The notes under the pieces are model-generated. The model saw only the letters and a program-made list of their open reading frames with translations. It made no database searches and was not told where the DNA came from. The position numbers were made by a program, and so were the translations under genes. DNA of 64,000 bases, taken from positions 620,001 through 684,000 of the forward strand of contig OY978100.1 of the NCBI GenBank assembly GCA_963854735.1, given 5' to 3'. Positions 54,859 through 64,000 of the stretch are shown here, one piece after another (within the stretch, counting starts at the first letter, position 1; every line of letters begins with the position of its first letter). Source of the stretch: Marvania coccoides. Taxonomy: Eukaryota; Chlorophyta; Trebouxiophyceae; Chlorellales; Chlorellaceae.

Positions 54859-55610
54859 GATAAACAAACAATTTTGGTGGGGAGAGATGAAAGTGGAAGA
54901 GTTTACGAGGGAAGTGGCGAAAGGAATGGGAGAAGTGGATAGAAAGAGCTTTAGATGGGGTTGCTTTGCCACGCCATGGTGCGAATGTCCCTCTCAAATG
55001 GGAGAGCGGAGAGGGTGGAGTGAAGTTTTGAAAGATATTCAGTCCTAGCTCTAAAGGACTCGAGAAATTGAGCTTTCAGAGATGACGCAGCATGCACACG
55101 CACATGCACATGCACCTTTGAGGGTCAATGGCTGATATCTATTGATGTGAGGCATATTGAAAGCCAAAGGAAATGGAGGTACAGCCGTGAAGTACATGTT
55201 TTTCCTCTGAAAAGAAAAGTTGACCCGCAAGACAGTCTGAAGACGTCGTATATGGTGTTTCAAATGCTGCGCTTTCTCCATTTCAGAAATTATTCTGCGT
55301 CTTTTTGTCTTTCTCTTCATTTGAAGCGGGAGTGAGAAGTCCCAGAAGTCGTCAGACGTAAACTTAACTACGTTACACTTCTTGCCCCTCTCTCTCTTTC
55401 CCCTCTCGTTCGATTTAAATAGAGTGTCACATCAATCGACCACTTTCAAATTCGCGGTCTTTTCATCTGTTCGTGTGCCGAGGGCGATCTAAAGCCTCGC
55501 ATATTTTCCATCTGTCCAGGACCACAAGCTTCAAGTCTGGAAACCTTTTTTTTAGTGTGCCTCGCAAACCCAGGCAGAAACAAGGCTGGAATGTGCTTTA
55601 CTCGTTATTG
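54859..55610. other. Spacer L27a / secreted protein gene
   Basis: About 750 bp. Open frames here show no family. A run of CACATGCACATG-like repeats at about 55095-55115. Probably 3' end plus promoter. Confidence 0.35.
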
Positions 55611-56361
55611 ATGCAACTAATGCCTGTTCTAGCCGGCCCGCCGTCGCCAGAGCCGGCTAGGGGGCTGAGGAGCCACAGCACCACACTTGCCACTACGCTC
55701 CTGCTGCTGGCACTTCTAGCCCCTCTCGCTGCAGCACAAGGGGACAAGGACGGCAACTTCCCCATCATTAGTATCTCGCCTACCACCGTGAGTACCGCTC
55801 CCTCATCAAAAATTGATTTTATTATTTTTCCGGCGTCAAAAAGGAAATACACTGAAAATATTTTCTCCGCTGTTTGCAGGTAACCTTGCCAAAGCCCAGT
55901 GGTAGATTTTACCTTGGTAATGGCGACTTTCTTCCCCACGCCTTCAAAAGACGGTACAAGAGCCTCGTAAAGGTGCAGTACCACGGCCCAGGAGAGGGCA
56001 CGATAAAACTCATGGCCACTGGAGACTGCGGCGAGAAAGACAGTCCCATGGAGGTTCGCTTTGAGCCGGAATCGATTTCATTCAGCAGCCTGACTAACGC
56101 CACCACCACCGCCAGGTTCGTCCAGTTTGTAAAATTGGCGGACAAGGGGAATGCTAAGGCCAGCAGCAGCGCCTTCTACACGTGCGTCGTTAAAGTGGTG
56201 CGGAACAAGAAGATTGCCAGAGGCATCACCGAGGTGAGTTCGTTTGTTTCATTTATTGAGACGTGTGCTGGTTGATTTGAACGCCAGGCGGTTTCCTGTC
56301 AAAACTGCAGACGGTGTTCTTTATGAAGCCCAGCAGCCCGAGTGGAGCACGGAGGAAGTGA
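55611..56361 (+). CDS. Secreted or membrane protein of unknown function
   Basis: Exons 55611-55787, 55880-56233 and 56311-56361 give 193 residues. A hydrophobic core TLATTLLLLALLAPLAAAQ ending in AAAQ|GD is a clear signal peptide with cleavage at about residue 43. The mature part has RFYLGNGDFLPHAFKRR, LVKVQYHGPGEGTIKLMATGD, and SAFYTCVVKVVRNKKIAR and is rich in beta-prone residues, so an Ig-like or beta-sandwich fold is possible; Cys occur at GDCG and YTCV, fitting one disulfide. No family recognised. Either ATG at 55611 or 55620 could start it. Two in-phase GT-AG introns and a short last exon support it as a real gene. Confidence 0.7.
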
Positions 56362-56727
56362 AATTCTGACAGTGGAAATCCATAATCGATCCTACAGTAC
56401 TGCTAGATGCATGGAGTCGGCCGGCCTTGTTATTTACTTACTTATTACAAAAAACAGGTTTATTTCGAACACCCATCCACATTTTTTATGTTCTTCTTAT
56501 TCGGAATTTGATAGTGATCGATCATCGAATTAAAACGAGCTTGCTGGAGTGCATTCATGCAGGCAAATGAAAATGGAATCATGCAGAATTTCTTCATTAT
56601 TATTTTCCTAATTTTTTCTTTATAACGTGTGCATAGTTGTATTGACGCAAAAACCAACCCTGTCTAAAGCCCCTTCTCATTCACTACGTTCAAGTGTGCG
56701 CGCTGCAGCGTAAAAAGTTAACTTTTA
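56362..56727. other. Convergent spacer
   Basis: 366 bp AT-rich, 3' ends of the secreted-protein gene and the selenium-binding protein gene. Nothing else seen. Confidence 0.35.
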
Positions 56728-58693
56728 TCAAATCCAAATGTCGCTGGAGCAATCGCCACCGGGGTAGCGCACTTCGTGCGCCAGCACGGGGCCACCCGGC
56801 TCTTTGCCAAAGTCTATGAAAAATTCGGGGTCAAGAGCCAGGCCGCCCTCTTCGGTGTCGACGTCAATCTTCAGCAGATAGCTGCCACTCTGCACCATGG
56901 AGGGGTAGAACTGCGTGTCCCATGGGCTGTACAACGAGTTGGTGACGTAAAGACGCTTGCCTGCAGGAAAATTATAGCACAATTTTGCAATAATTCATGG
57001 TTTGTTGCGGGAAAAAAATAAAAGCAGGCCTAAAAAAAGGTTGGAGCTCACCGTCCAGGCTGAGCTGCAGCATCTGGGGCCCTCCCTGCAGCTCCGTCCC
57101 TTTCACCGTCGGCACCTCCGGCAGCTCGTCCCCCACATCCTCAGGCAGCCCACCGAGCACCTTCAAATTTCCGCCACGCCGTGCCACGCCCCCCAGCCAC
57201 AGCCTCCCCGCCAACTTGGGGTTGGCAGGGTCTGAGATGTCGTACTGCACCACGTCACCCCGCAGCCAGTTGCTGAAGTACAGGTAGCGGTCGTCCAGGG
57301 AGATGAGGATGTCGGTAATGAGCGGGGGCACCTCGGGCAGAACCCAGCCCTCCACCTTGAGCCACGGTTGCTTGATGACGGGGGTCGCGGTCCAGAGGCC
57401 GTCGGTGGAGGGGGTGTTTGTGAAGTGGATGACGTTGGAAGAAAGCGCGGCGCCCACGAAGCCGTGCGGGGCGGAGGGTTCGTGCAGAAAGCGCACCTCC
57501 AGGGGGATGAGGCCATCGGGGCCCAGGTCGATCGTTTGGATGATCTGCATTCGGTGGAATCGTCGTAATGGAGGAGTGTTAGCAGTAGAAGAGCTTTTTC
57601 CCACTCTTTCTTTCTTTCTTCACCTTGCGCTCGGTCCAATCCCAGACGTAGAGGTGCCGCCCATAGCGCCCCGCCTCCACCTCCGCGGGGTTGAATCCCT
57701 TGCTGAACGACGCGGGGGCGCCCCAGGAGGAGGATACCATCACGTTCAGCCGTGGCTGGTACCAAAAGTCGTACCTGCCAATCAACAACAAAAACGCATG
57801 TTTCGCAAATACCAGCGATCATTTTATCGTTAGCGGTTGGTATGCAAAAAAACGTACCCAAAAGAGCTTTTTTCTTCCGTCCACGTGCCCTTGACGTTCA
57901 AATCGGGGTCGAGCAGCAGAAACCCGCCCTGGGGCTCCCCCTTGGGGTCCCCCATGGCGCTGATGAGGATGCTGCCGTCCCCCAGGCAGTGACTGGTGTG
58001 CAGGTAGGCCAGCCCGGTTGCCGCCTCGATCTCTTCGCGCTGAACCACCTTTTTCACGGTGGGGGCGCGGGGGTTGGTGGCGGTGTCTACCGCGTAGACC
58101 TGATGAAAATAGGGAATAATTGAGCGGGGAGGGAGGGGAAACGCGCAGGTTAGCTAGGTGAAAATTGGATTAAAAACAGTGGTCAGCGGAGAACAACATC
58201 TGGGATTTTTCTCATTACAGTGGGTAATCCTAAAAAAAAAAAGGTCAGAACCTTTCGTTTCTTTTACAAAGCAAAAACAGCTGCCATATTTCGTATCAAA
58301 CGCAGAAGAAATAATGCTTCGCCACTGTTTGCCAGTTTTACCAACGCTTACTCGGTTGCTGCCCAGCGTGGGCAGGATGAGGAGGGAGCGGGAGCGGGTG
58401 GCGTCCCCGTGGCAGCTTGAGCATGCGTTCCATCCCGAGTGGTGGGGCTCGTCCGCCACTCCAAGGGGCAGGCGATGGATGACCTGCGAGTAGGTGGCCG
58501 ACTCCGAATCTACATCGACAGTGGCCAGATAGTCTGGGCGTTCCTTGGAGGCCACAACTGCGGGGATGTAGAGCAGCTTCTCTCGATCGCCGCTGCGGAA
58601 GGCCTCCTGCGTCAAACCGAGTTCGTGCAAAATTATGTTGTGCTGGATTGGGTGCGGCGAAAATCGTGGGTTGATGCTGGCGTTCTTTGTCAT
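56728..58693 (-). CDS. SBP1: Selenium-binding protein / methanethiol oxidase family
   Basis: SELENBP1 relatives oxidise methanethiol to formaldehyde, H2S and H2O2; plant forms bind selenite/cadmium. Exons 58693-58352, 58099-57858, 57774-57624, 57544-57052 and 56960-56728 give 486 residues (family about 480). Diagnostic blocks: [48 protein letters not shown] (the selenium-binding CSSC), [82 protein letters not shown] and the invariant C-terminus [16 protein letters not shown]. Conserved His residues for the metal site are present. All introns GT-AG. Start at 58693 is the first ATG of the exon frame. Confidence 0.95.
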
Positions 58694-59009
58694 TGTTCAG
58701 TAGAAAATGCTGTGTGTAGCGCCGGAAAACTTGCCAAGGGTGTGGCGTAGCCAGGGCCGTGAGAGCAGCAGGCACTCTGGGTATCTACCATTTCGGAGAT
58801 TTTCAGTTTTCGGTTGCCTGCGCGTAAAAAGCAATAGAATGGCGTGTTTTACATACGGCAGAAGTGAAAATAATAGCAGGATTTTGCGTTAAGTGCCTGC
58901 AAACCACTGTCCAAAAACAAGAAATACTTCTTCTTGACCTGTCGGACAGCCCAAAAGTCGCCTCGTGCCATCCACGCGTTCATTTGAATTGCATTTTAAA
59001 TTAGAAAAT
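58694..59009. promoter_or_regulatory. Divergent spacer SBP1 / VIT-family gene
   Basis: 316 bp between opposite start codons. No element identified. Confidence 0.35.
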
Positions 59010-60265
59010 ATGCAAACCGAAGAGCCAGCTGCCCCTGCCGCGACGCCGAAAGCGCACGACTTGGAGAGCCAATCGTCACTTGGAAATGTTGCGGGGGATG
59101 CTGAAGAACAACCCAGCGCTCAGGTGATCAGTGCCCTCATTATTTTTTGTTATTAAAACAAATGCATAATAATCAAACCGCTGCCATCGCACATTCTCAT
59201 CCCCTATTCTCTTCTATTGCAGCCGTCGTCGCCGCAACCGGCCCTCCCTGCTCTTCTGCAAGGCTCCCGGTTCACCGTGCCCGACAGCAGCATAGGCTTT
59301 TCCGAGATATCTCCCCCCCATGGAGGAGAGGACGAGTACTGCGACCACACCCACCACAGCAACCGAGCGCCGTGGCTGAGGGCGCTAGTGCTGGGCGCAA
59401 ACGACGGGCTGGTGTCGGTGGCGGCCCTCCTGATGGGAGTGGGCTCGGGGTCCTCCGACCTGCACTTCCTCCGTCTTTCGGGGGTGGCTGCCCTGCTCTC
59501 TGGCGCACTGTGAGCTCCGTTTTTTTAAATATTAGATTTGTTCCTCTGCTTATTTCGAGTTTTCTCAATTCCTGCGTGTCCGTTATACTCGCTTTCTTTT
59601 AGATCCATGGCAGCGGGGGAGTACGTCTCAGTGTCTTCCCAGCGTGATGCTGAGCGCGCGGACATTGAGAAAGAAATCGAGGAGCAGCTCAAAGGGCCCG
59701 AGGCGCAGCAGCGGGAGCTGGAAGAGCTGACGCAGATCTACGTCGCGCGAGGGGTGCCCGAGGACTTGGCGCGCCAGGTGGCGGTGGCGTTGACCGAGAA
59801 AGATGTTATCAGGGCGCACGCCAGGGACGAGCTGGGGATCGATATCGATGAGCTGGCGAACCCGCTGCAGGCTTCGTTGGTGTCGGCGCTGTGCTTCAGC
59901 TTCGGCGCCTCGCTGCCGCTGCTGTCGGCGGTTTTCATCTCCGACCAAAACATGCGACTCATGGCAATTGCGCTGTCCACGACACTCGGCCTGTGAGTTG
60001 CACCGCGTCATTAGCTTTCCATTAGCTCTATTTTGGTCGAAAATAATGAAGAGCGGCTTTAGGTTGAGAGGAGCACGTCTGATTTCCCCCGCCCTTTTTA
60101 TAAATGCTAAAACATGAGTGCAGGGTGGTGTTTGGCATTTTGGGGGCGTATCTGGGAGGTGCGGGCATCCTGCGAGGCGGGATGAGGGTGCTCATTGGAG
60201 GCTGGATTGCGCTGGGAGTGTCCTACGGCGTGGGCCTGCTTTTCAAAGTGCCTCCCGCCCGTTGA
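59010..60265 (+). CDS. VIT: Vacuolar iron/manganese transporter family (VIT/CCC1)
   Basis: Moves Fe2+ or Mn2+ into the vacuole against a proton gradient. Exons 59010-59123, 59223-59509, 59603-59992 and 60124-60265 give 310 residues. TM1 signature VLGANDGLVSVAALLMGVG, TM2 with SGALSMAAGEYVSVSSQRD, then a charged helical loop (ADIEKEIEEQLKGPEAQQRE and more) that fits the metal-binding domain of full-length VITs, the ALTEKDVIRAHARDELGID segment, and three further TM helices up to VGLLFKVPPAR. Glu/Asp/Met of the ion path (AND, MAAGEY) are kept. Having the cytoplasmic Glu-rich loop makes it closer to VIT than to the short VTL proteins. An N-terminal acidic tail of about 40 residues is variable. 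Confidence 0.9.
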
Positions 60266-60684
60266 GGTCGGCGGCTGAAATTTCTTTCTTTCCATCCTAG
60301 TTTTGCTTTCTCTCATGCGTGGCTGGCTCTCCATGTGCGCGATGGGCTGATAAAAGCGGGAGGGGGGTGCGGGAGCTATTGCATGGAAGGGCTGTTTAAT
60401 AGACGGTGAATTATATTCTTTTTTTTGTGGAGGGCCGCTGAGACCTCGCAGCGGGACCTGCATGTATGCATTTGAATACATACAGTCGAAGATTGCCATT
60501 TTTCGGCCATGTAAGTGCCCAGCGACATGTCTTACGAGAGAGAACCAGCTCAGGTTTTTGGAAGTGCGAAGATTTTCACCATCCATTCCCATAAATTTTA
60601 AATAAATAAATACAAGTTAATAAAAATAACACAAAATACAAAGAACCAAGGAAGAAGATTCAGACGTGGCACGTTCACTACTGG
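60266..60684. other. Spacer VIT / CBS-DCC
   Basis: 419 bp, 3' end of the VIT gene and 5' region of the CBS-DCC gene. No gene seen. Confidence 0.35.
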
Positions 60685-62489
60685 ATGATTCAAGCAAATT
60701 TGCTGCAACCAAGCTGCGCTCGGCGAACCTTTGTGCCTTGCCGCGACCTCGTCAAGACACCAAGACATTTGCTTGCCACTTCCCCAGCGCCCGCCTTCCG
60801 AGGATGGAGTGAACAGGCCCAGCTTCGACAAACATCACTTCGTCTTAGTCTCACGACCCGAGGCTCGATCTCCCCTGATGGAGGTTTCGATGTGGATAAG
60901 CTGGACGTGGACACGCTGCAGCTGGATGACCCGTTCGGAACCGTCGGAGACGTCATGACCTTCAACAACCTGCGAAGCGCCTCGCCAGACCAACCCCTCT
61001 CCGCCGCTGCCTCCAAGCTGGACAAAGTCACGGGGCTGGCGGTGGTGGACGAGACCAACAAGGTCGTGGGCGTCATCAGCATTAAGGCAAGCCTCCTGCA
61101 TTTTTTTCGCTACTTTCCAGATTCTTCTTCTGTCAGTTTCACCGCCATTTGATTTGGCTCATCTAATATGATTGCTGGTTTGATCTATTTTTCTACAGGA
61201 CATCAACAGGCTGAAGAAGCAGGGGATCCCGCTGAGCGAGCCTGTGGCCGCTCACATGTCGTCGCCCCCCATTGTGGTCCGAGAAAAGGCGAGAATTGGT
61301 GAGGCAGCGGCGCTCATGCTGGCGCGGAATATCCACCGCCTGCCAGTGGTGGACAAAGAGGGCAAGCTCATTGGGTGCGTAAATTCGGTATTTGGGGGGA
61401 AGGGGTTCTTTTGGGGAAATTTTCGCTGCCTATATTTGAACTTTGGGATTTTTAACAAGGGACTCTGTTGTATTCCCTCCCCCCTTAATTAATCCCTCTC
61501 TTTCATTTTCATTGCCACATTCTACATTCCACCTGCCATTGCAAATGTCCGAACACCTCCCACAATAGCTAACCCAATTTTTCGAGTCCCCCGCCACGCT
61601 CTTTTTCTTTCTCTGCAGCATTGTCAGTCGCACTGACATATTTTCCCCACTGCTCAACCCCAAGGAAGACGTCTTCCAGGCCCTCACCGTGCTGCCCGAC
61701 TTCGAGGGCAAGGGCATGCTGGCAGACGCCATGCAGCGCTCTATGGACGAGGATGCGCTGGAGGCAGGGGAAACGCTGGCCATCGACGATACCTGGGTGA
61801 TAAAGTACCTGTACGACGGGGAGTGCGACATGTGCCTGCAGCTGGTGTCCACGCTGAAGGGGAAGGACGATGGACAGGTGAGGAGAAAAAGAAAGGACGA
61901 AAACATATAGATTGGTTTTTATGGTAGTTTTGTTTTGAACACTTTTTTTGGCCTTCCATTCCATTTATATTTTGTGTGTTCCTGCATTGTCATGCTTAAA
62001 TAAAGTCTCATTTTAACTGCTCTAAGGACTTTAACCATTTCTTCTAGAAGAGCTTCTTGTTTTAAGTTTCACCTCTTTCTTTGAATCCTCAACTTTGATC
62101 GCGAACCCGTTTTCTTCATTCTGCAGGGCCGCATCAAGTTCGTCAACATCGCCTCGCTCAGCTACAACCCCCGCGAGAACGAGGGCATCACCTACGAGGA
62201 GGCCATGGAAACCATTCACGCCATCTCCCGCGACGGCACAATCTTCACAGGCCCCGACGCGCTGAAGAAGCTGTACGGCGCTGTGGGGTGGGGATGGATT
62301 GCCAACTTCATGGCGCTTCCCATCGTTGACAAGGTTGTTGAATTGGTGTATCAAGTAATTTCAAAGTATCGGCTGCCGATGAGCGGAGCGTTGGGCACTC
62401 TCACGGCCATGCGGAGGGTGACGCTGACGGACGCGGGGGTGGAGCACTGCGTGGACGACGAGGAGGAGTGCGGGGCGGTCAACTGGTGA
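60685..62489 (+). CDS. CBS-pair plus DCC (DUF393) fusion, probably plastid
   Basis: Exons 60685-61086, 61199-61374, 61619-61877 and 62127-62489 give 399 residues. The first 50 residues (RRTFVPCRDLVKTPRHLL) look like a transit peptide. Two CBS motifs follow: VGDVMTFNNLRSASPDQPLS with GLAVVDETNKVVGVISIKDI, and VAAHMSSPPIVVREKARIGE with HRLPVVDKEGKLIGIVSRTD; such pairs bind adenosine nucleotides. The C-terminal half is a DCC thiol-disulfide domain with Cys262 and Cys265 in YDGECDMC, then IKFVNIASLSYNPRENEGI and AISRDGTIFTGPDALKKLYG. Intron 1 (61087-61198) has a GC donor, AAG|GCAAGC. A redox protein regulated by adenylates is inference. Confidence 0.88.
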
Positions 62490-63264
62490 TCTAGAGATCT
62501 AGGTGTGAGTAAGTAGAGGTCCATTTGGGGCATGAGCTTATCTTCTGAGGGTTCTTCTTTCAAGCGGAAAAAGAAAAAAAATACAGTACATCGTGCATAG
62601 TGCAGTCCAATTGATTTTTCAAGTATGAGAGTTTAGTGAAGCCATTCGAATTCAACAGTGGTCGAAGTGGGTGTTTTCCTCGACACGCAACTTTGCGAGA
62701 GTTTTGTTTCTTTTATTTTATCTTTGCTCAGCGAGATGAGGCGATGGATTTTTATTTTTTTTAGTATTACGAAAAACCCAACCTCAGAAACGTTTCCCCG
62801 TGTTTCAAAGAGTACCAACGTATTTTCAAAGCAATCGACTTCTTTTGAATTTTTTCTTGCCCAAGTTGTGCATTCTATACCTCAAGAGCAGCAGATGGGC
62901 TCCCCTGCCTTTCTCTTGCCATTTTTCCCGAGGCATGAGGGAAGGGTCCCCCTCCTACTAAAATCCCCATTTCTTTACTAAAAGTCTGTAAGATACTGAT
63001 GCCACTCAGGAGCCCTCATTACACTTCAGAAAATTTATTTTCGCCCACAGCCACGCCGATAAAAATAATAAGGCAGAAAAATTCCAGGCTGAGAGAAATT
63101 TCATAAAAGGAGAAGAAGCAAAGCACGGACCTTTTATACTGCCGTTGAATTTCCCCATAACTCAATCACACAAGCCGTCTCAAGTCTTTTTCCATAATTC
63201 TCTATTTTCACACAGCGGGGCCCCTGAAAAAAACAGCCACTTTCGCTCCATACCACCAGTGCAC
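62490..63264. other. Spacer at the 3' ends
   Basis: 775 bp, convergent. AT-rich; TGTAA at 62987-62991 is far from the CBS-DCC stop. No gene seen. Confidence 0.35.
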
Positions 63265-64000
63265 TTAGCGCGACTGGCCGTACTGCTGGTTGTAGCCGCC
63301 CCCGTACTGCTGGTGCTGGTGCTGCTGGTGCTGTTGGTGCTGGTACCCTCCCTGCTGGTACCCGCCCTGCTGGTAGCCGCCCTGCTGCGGCGTCGCCTCA
63401 TCGTAGAAGCCAGCCTGGCCACGAGGGGCCTGCGCCGCCTGCGCCTGGGGCACCGCGCCGTAGGCGAACGCCTGAGGGGGGTAGTACTGCGCGTAGGGGT
63501 AGGCCTGCGCGTAGGGATACTGAGCATAGGGGTAGGCCTGAGCGGCGTAGCCAGCCATAGCCGCAGGATTGCCGTAGCCAGGGACCATGGTGCCGGGCTG
63601 CTGAGGGGGCGCCTGCTGCGCCTGCTGGGCAGCTGCAGCGGCCGCAGCGGCCGCCTGCTGAGGGGTCTGCTGGCCCTGGGCGGCAGCGCCGGCCTGAGCA
63701 GCGGGGCCGGTCTCTGCCTGCTTGCCATACGCGGGGCGGGGCACTGTGCTTCCCATCTGCTGCTGCGCCTGCTGCTGCTGGGTGTGCTGCTGCTGGGTGT
63801 GCTGCTGCTGCTGCACGGCGGCGGCAGCCTGCTGCTGCGCCTGCTGGCCGGCAGCGTTCCAGTACGCGTTGGCGTAGGCGTTGTACCCGTAGTGCTGCAT
63901 GGTGGGCGCCTGCGCGGCGGCGCTGGCGTCCAGTCCCTGCGGCTTGGGGGCGGCGGCGGCGGCCGATGCCTGGTACGCATTGAAGGCGGCGGCGGCAGCG
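63265..64000 (-). CDS. C-terminal part of a Q/A/Y-rich protein, cut by window end
   Basis: Open to the window edge; stop codon TAA at 63265-63267. The visible ~245 residues are low complexity: Gln and Ala runs, repeated PYAQYPYAQAYPYAQ-like units, then GGYQQ repeats and a Gln/His tail. Such prion-like tails are common at the ends of RNA-binding proteins (KH or RRM type), but no folded domain is in the window, so the function is open. The 5' part lies beyond 64000. The other two minus-strand frames over the same stretch are shadows from the repetitive CAG-like DNA. Confidence 0.7.
   Translation of the reverse strand, partial: AAAAAFNAYQASAAAAAPKPQGLDASAAAQAPTMQHYGYNAYANAYWNAAGQQAQQQAAAAVQQQQHTQQQHTQQQQAQQQMGSTVPRPAYGKQAETGPAAQAGAAAQGQQTPQQAAAAAAAAAQQAQQAPPQQPGTMVPGYGNPAAMAGYAAQAYPYAQYPYAQAYPYAQYYPPQAFAYGAVPQAQAAQAPRGQAGFYDEATPQQGGYQQGGYQQGGYQHQQHQQHQHQQYGGGYNQQYGQSR

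Noticed and set aside
63180..63980. 266-residue minus-strand frame rich in Arg/Pro/Ser
   Set aside because: Out-of-frame reading of the Q/A-rich gene end.
1..64000. CRISPR arrays, bacterial operons, tRNA and rRNA genes
   Set aside because: No regularly spaced repeats, no clustered same-strand unspliced genes and no tRNA cloverleaf or rRNA core sequences were seen.

Overview
This window is nuclear DNA of an intron-rich photosynthetic eukaryote, most likely a green alga. The evidence: about 31 split genes on both strands, all with eukaryotic introns; plant-type proteins (CYP97 P450, IBR5-like phosphatase, PLATZ factor, VIT-type transporter); proteins for organelle expression (RbfA, HU, release factor 1, PUS6-type pseudouridine synthase); and TGTAA motifs shortly after several stop codons, the usual poly(A) signal of chlorophytes. 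Exons are strongly GC-rich while introns and spacers are AT-rich. The species cannot be named from the sequence.

Layout. 1-18.7 kb is a dense housekeeping run: complex I subunit GRIM-19, PUS6-like synthase, RAD51C, a Cys-rich nuclear-type protein, CYP97, eEF2 lysine methyltransferase, PUS1, MPP6 and a PMCA-type Ca2+ ATPase. 18.7-26 kb is an accessory-looking island: a broken ankyrin gene, a metallophosphoesterase, a small Cys/Gly-rich gene, a coding-like remnant, a tail-anchored heme oxygenase, an intronless AT-rich sulfotransferase and a 415-bp element bounded by perfect 31-bp inverted repeats. 26-64 kb is again dense: an unrecognised protein, BTB-Kelch, a CDPK-like kinase, HU, RbfA, a CRAL-TRIO protein, bZIP, an oxysterol-binding protein, TMEM208, RF1, IBR5-like phosphatase, PLATZ, a Q-rich chromo-shadow-like protein, MRPS34, uL15/L27a, a secreted protein, selenium-binding protein, VIT-family transporter, a CBS+DCC fusion and a Q-rich protein cut by the window end.

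Many neighbours are divergent with short shared 5' spacers (CYP97/EEF2KMT, TMEM208/RF1, MRPS34/L27a and others). There are no operons and no single pathway. Themes are translation and organelle gene expression (PUS1, PUS6-like, eEF2 methyltransferase, RbfA, RF1, MRPS34, L27a), signalling and lipid or ion transport. 

All exon models were built by hand from reading-frame phase, splice consensus and family conservation. The most unusual signal is intron structure: of about 72 introns placed, five need a GC donor and one (in the PLATZ gene) fits only a GA-AG intron.
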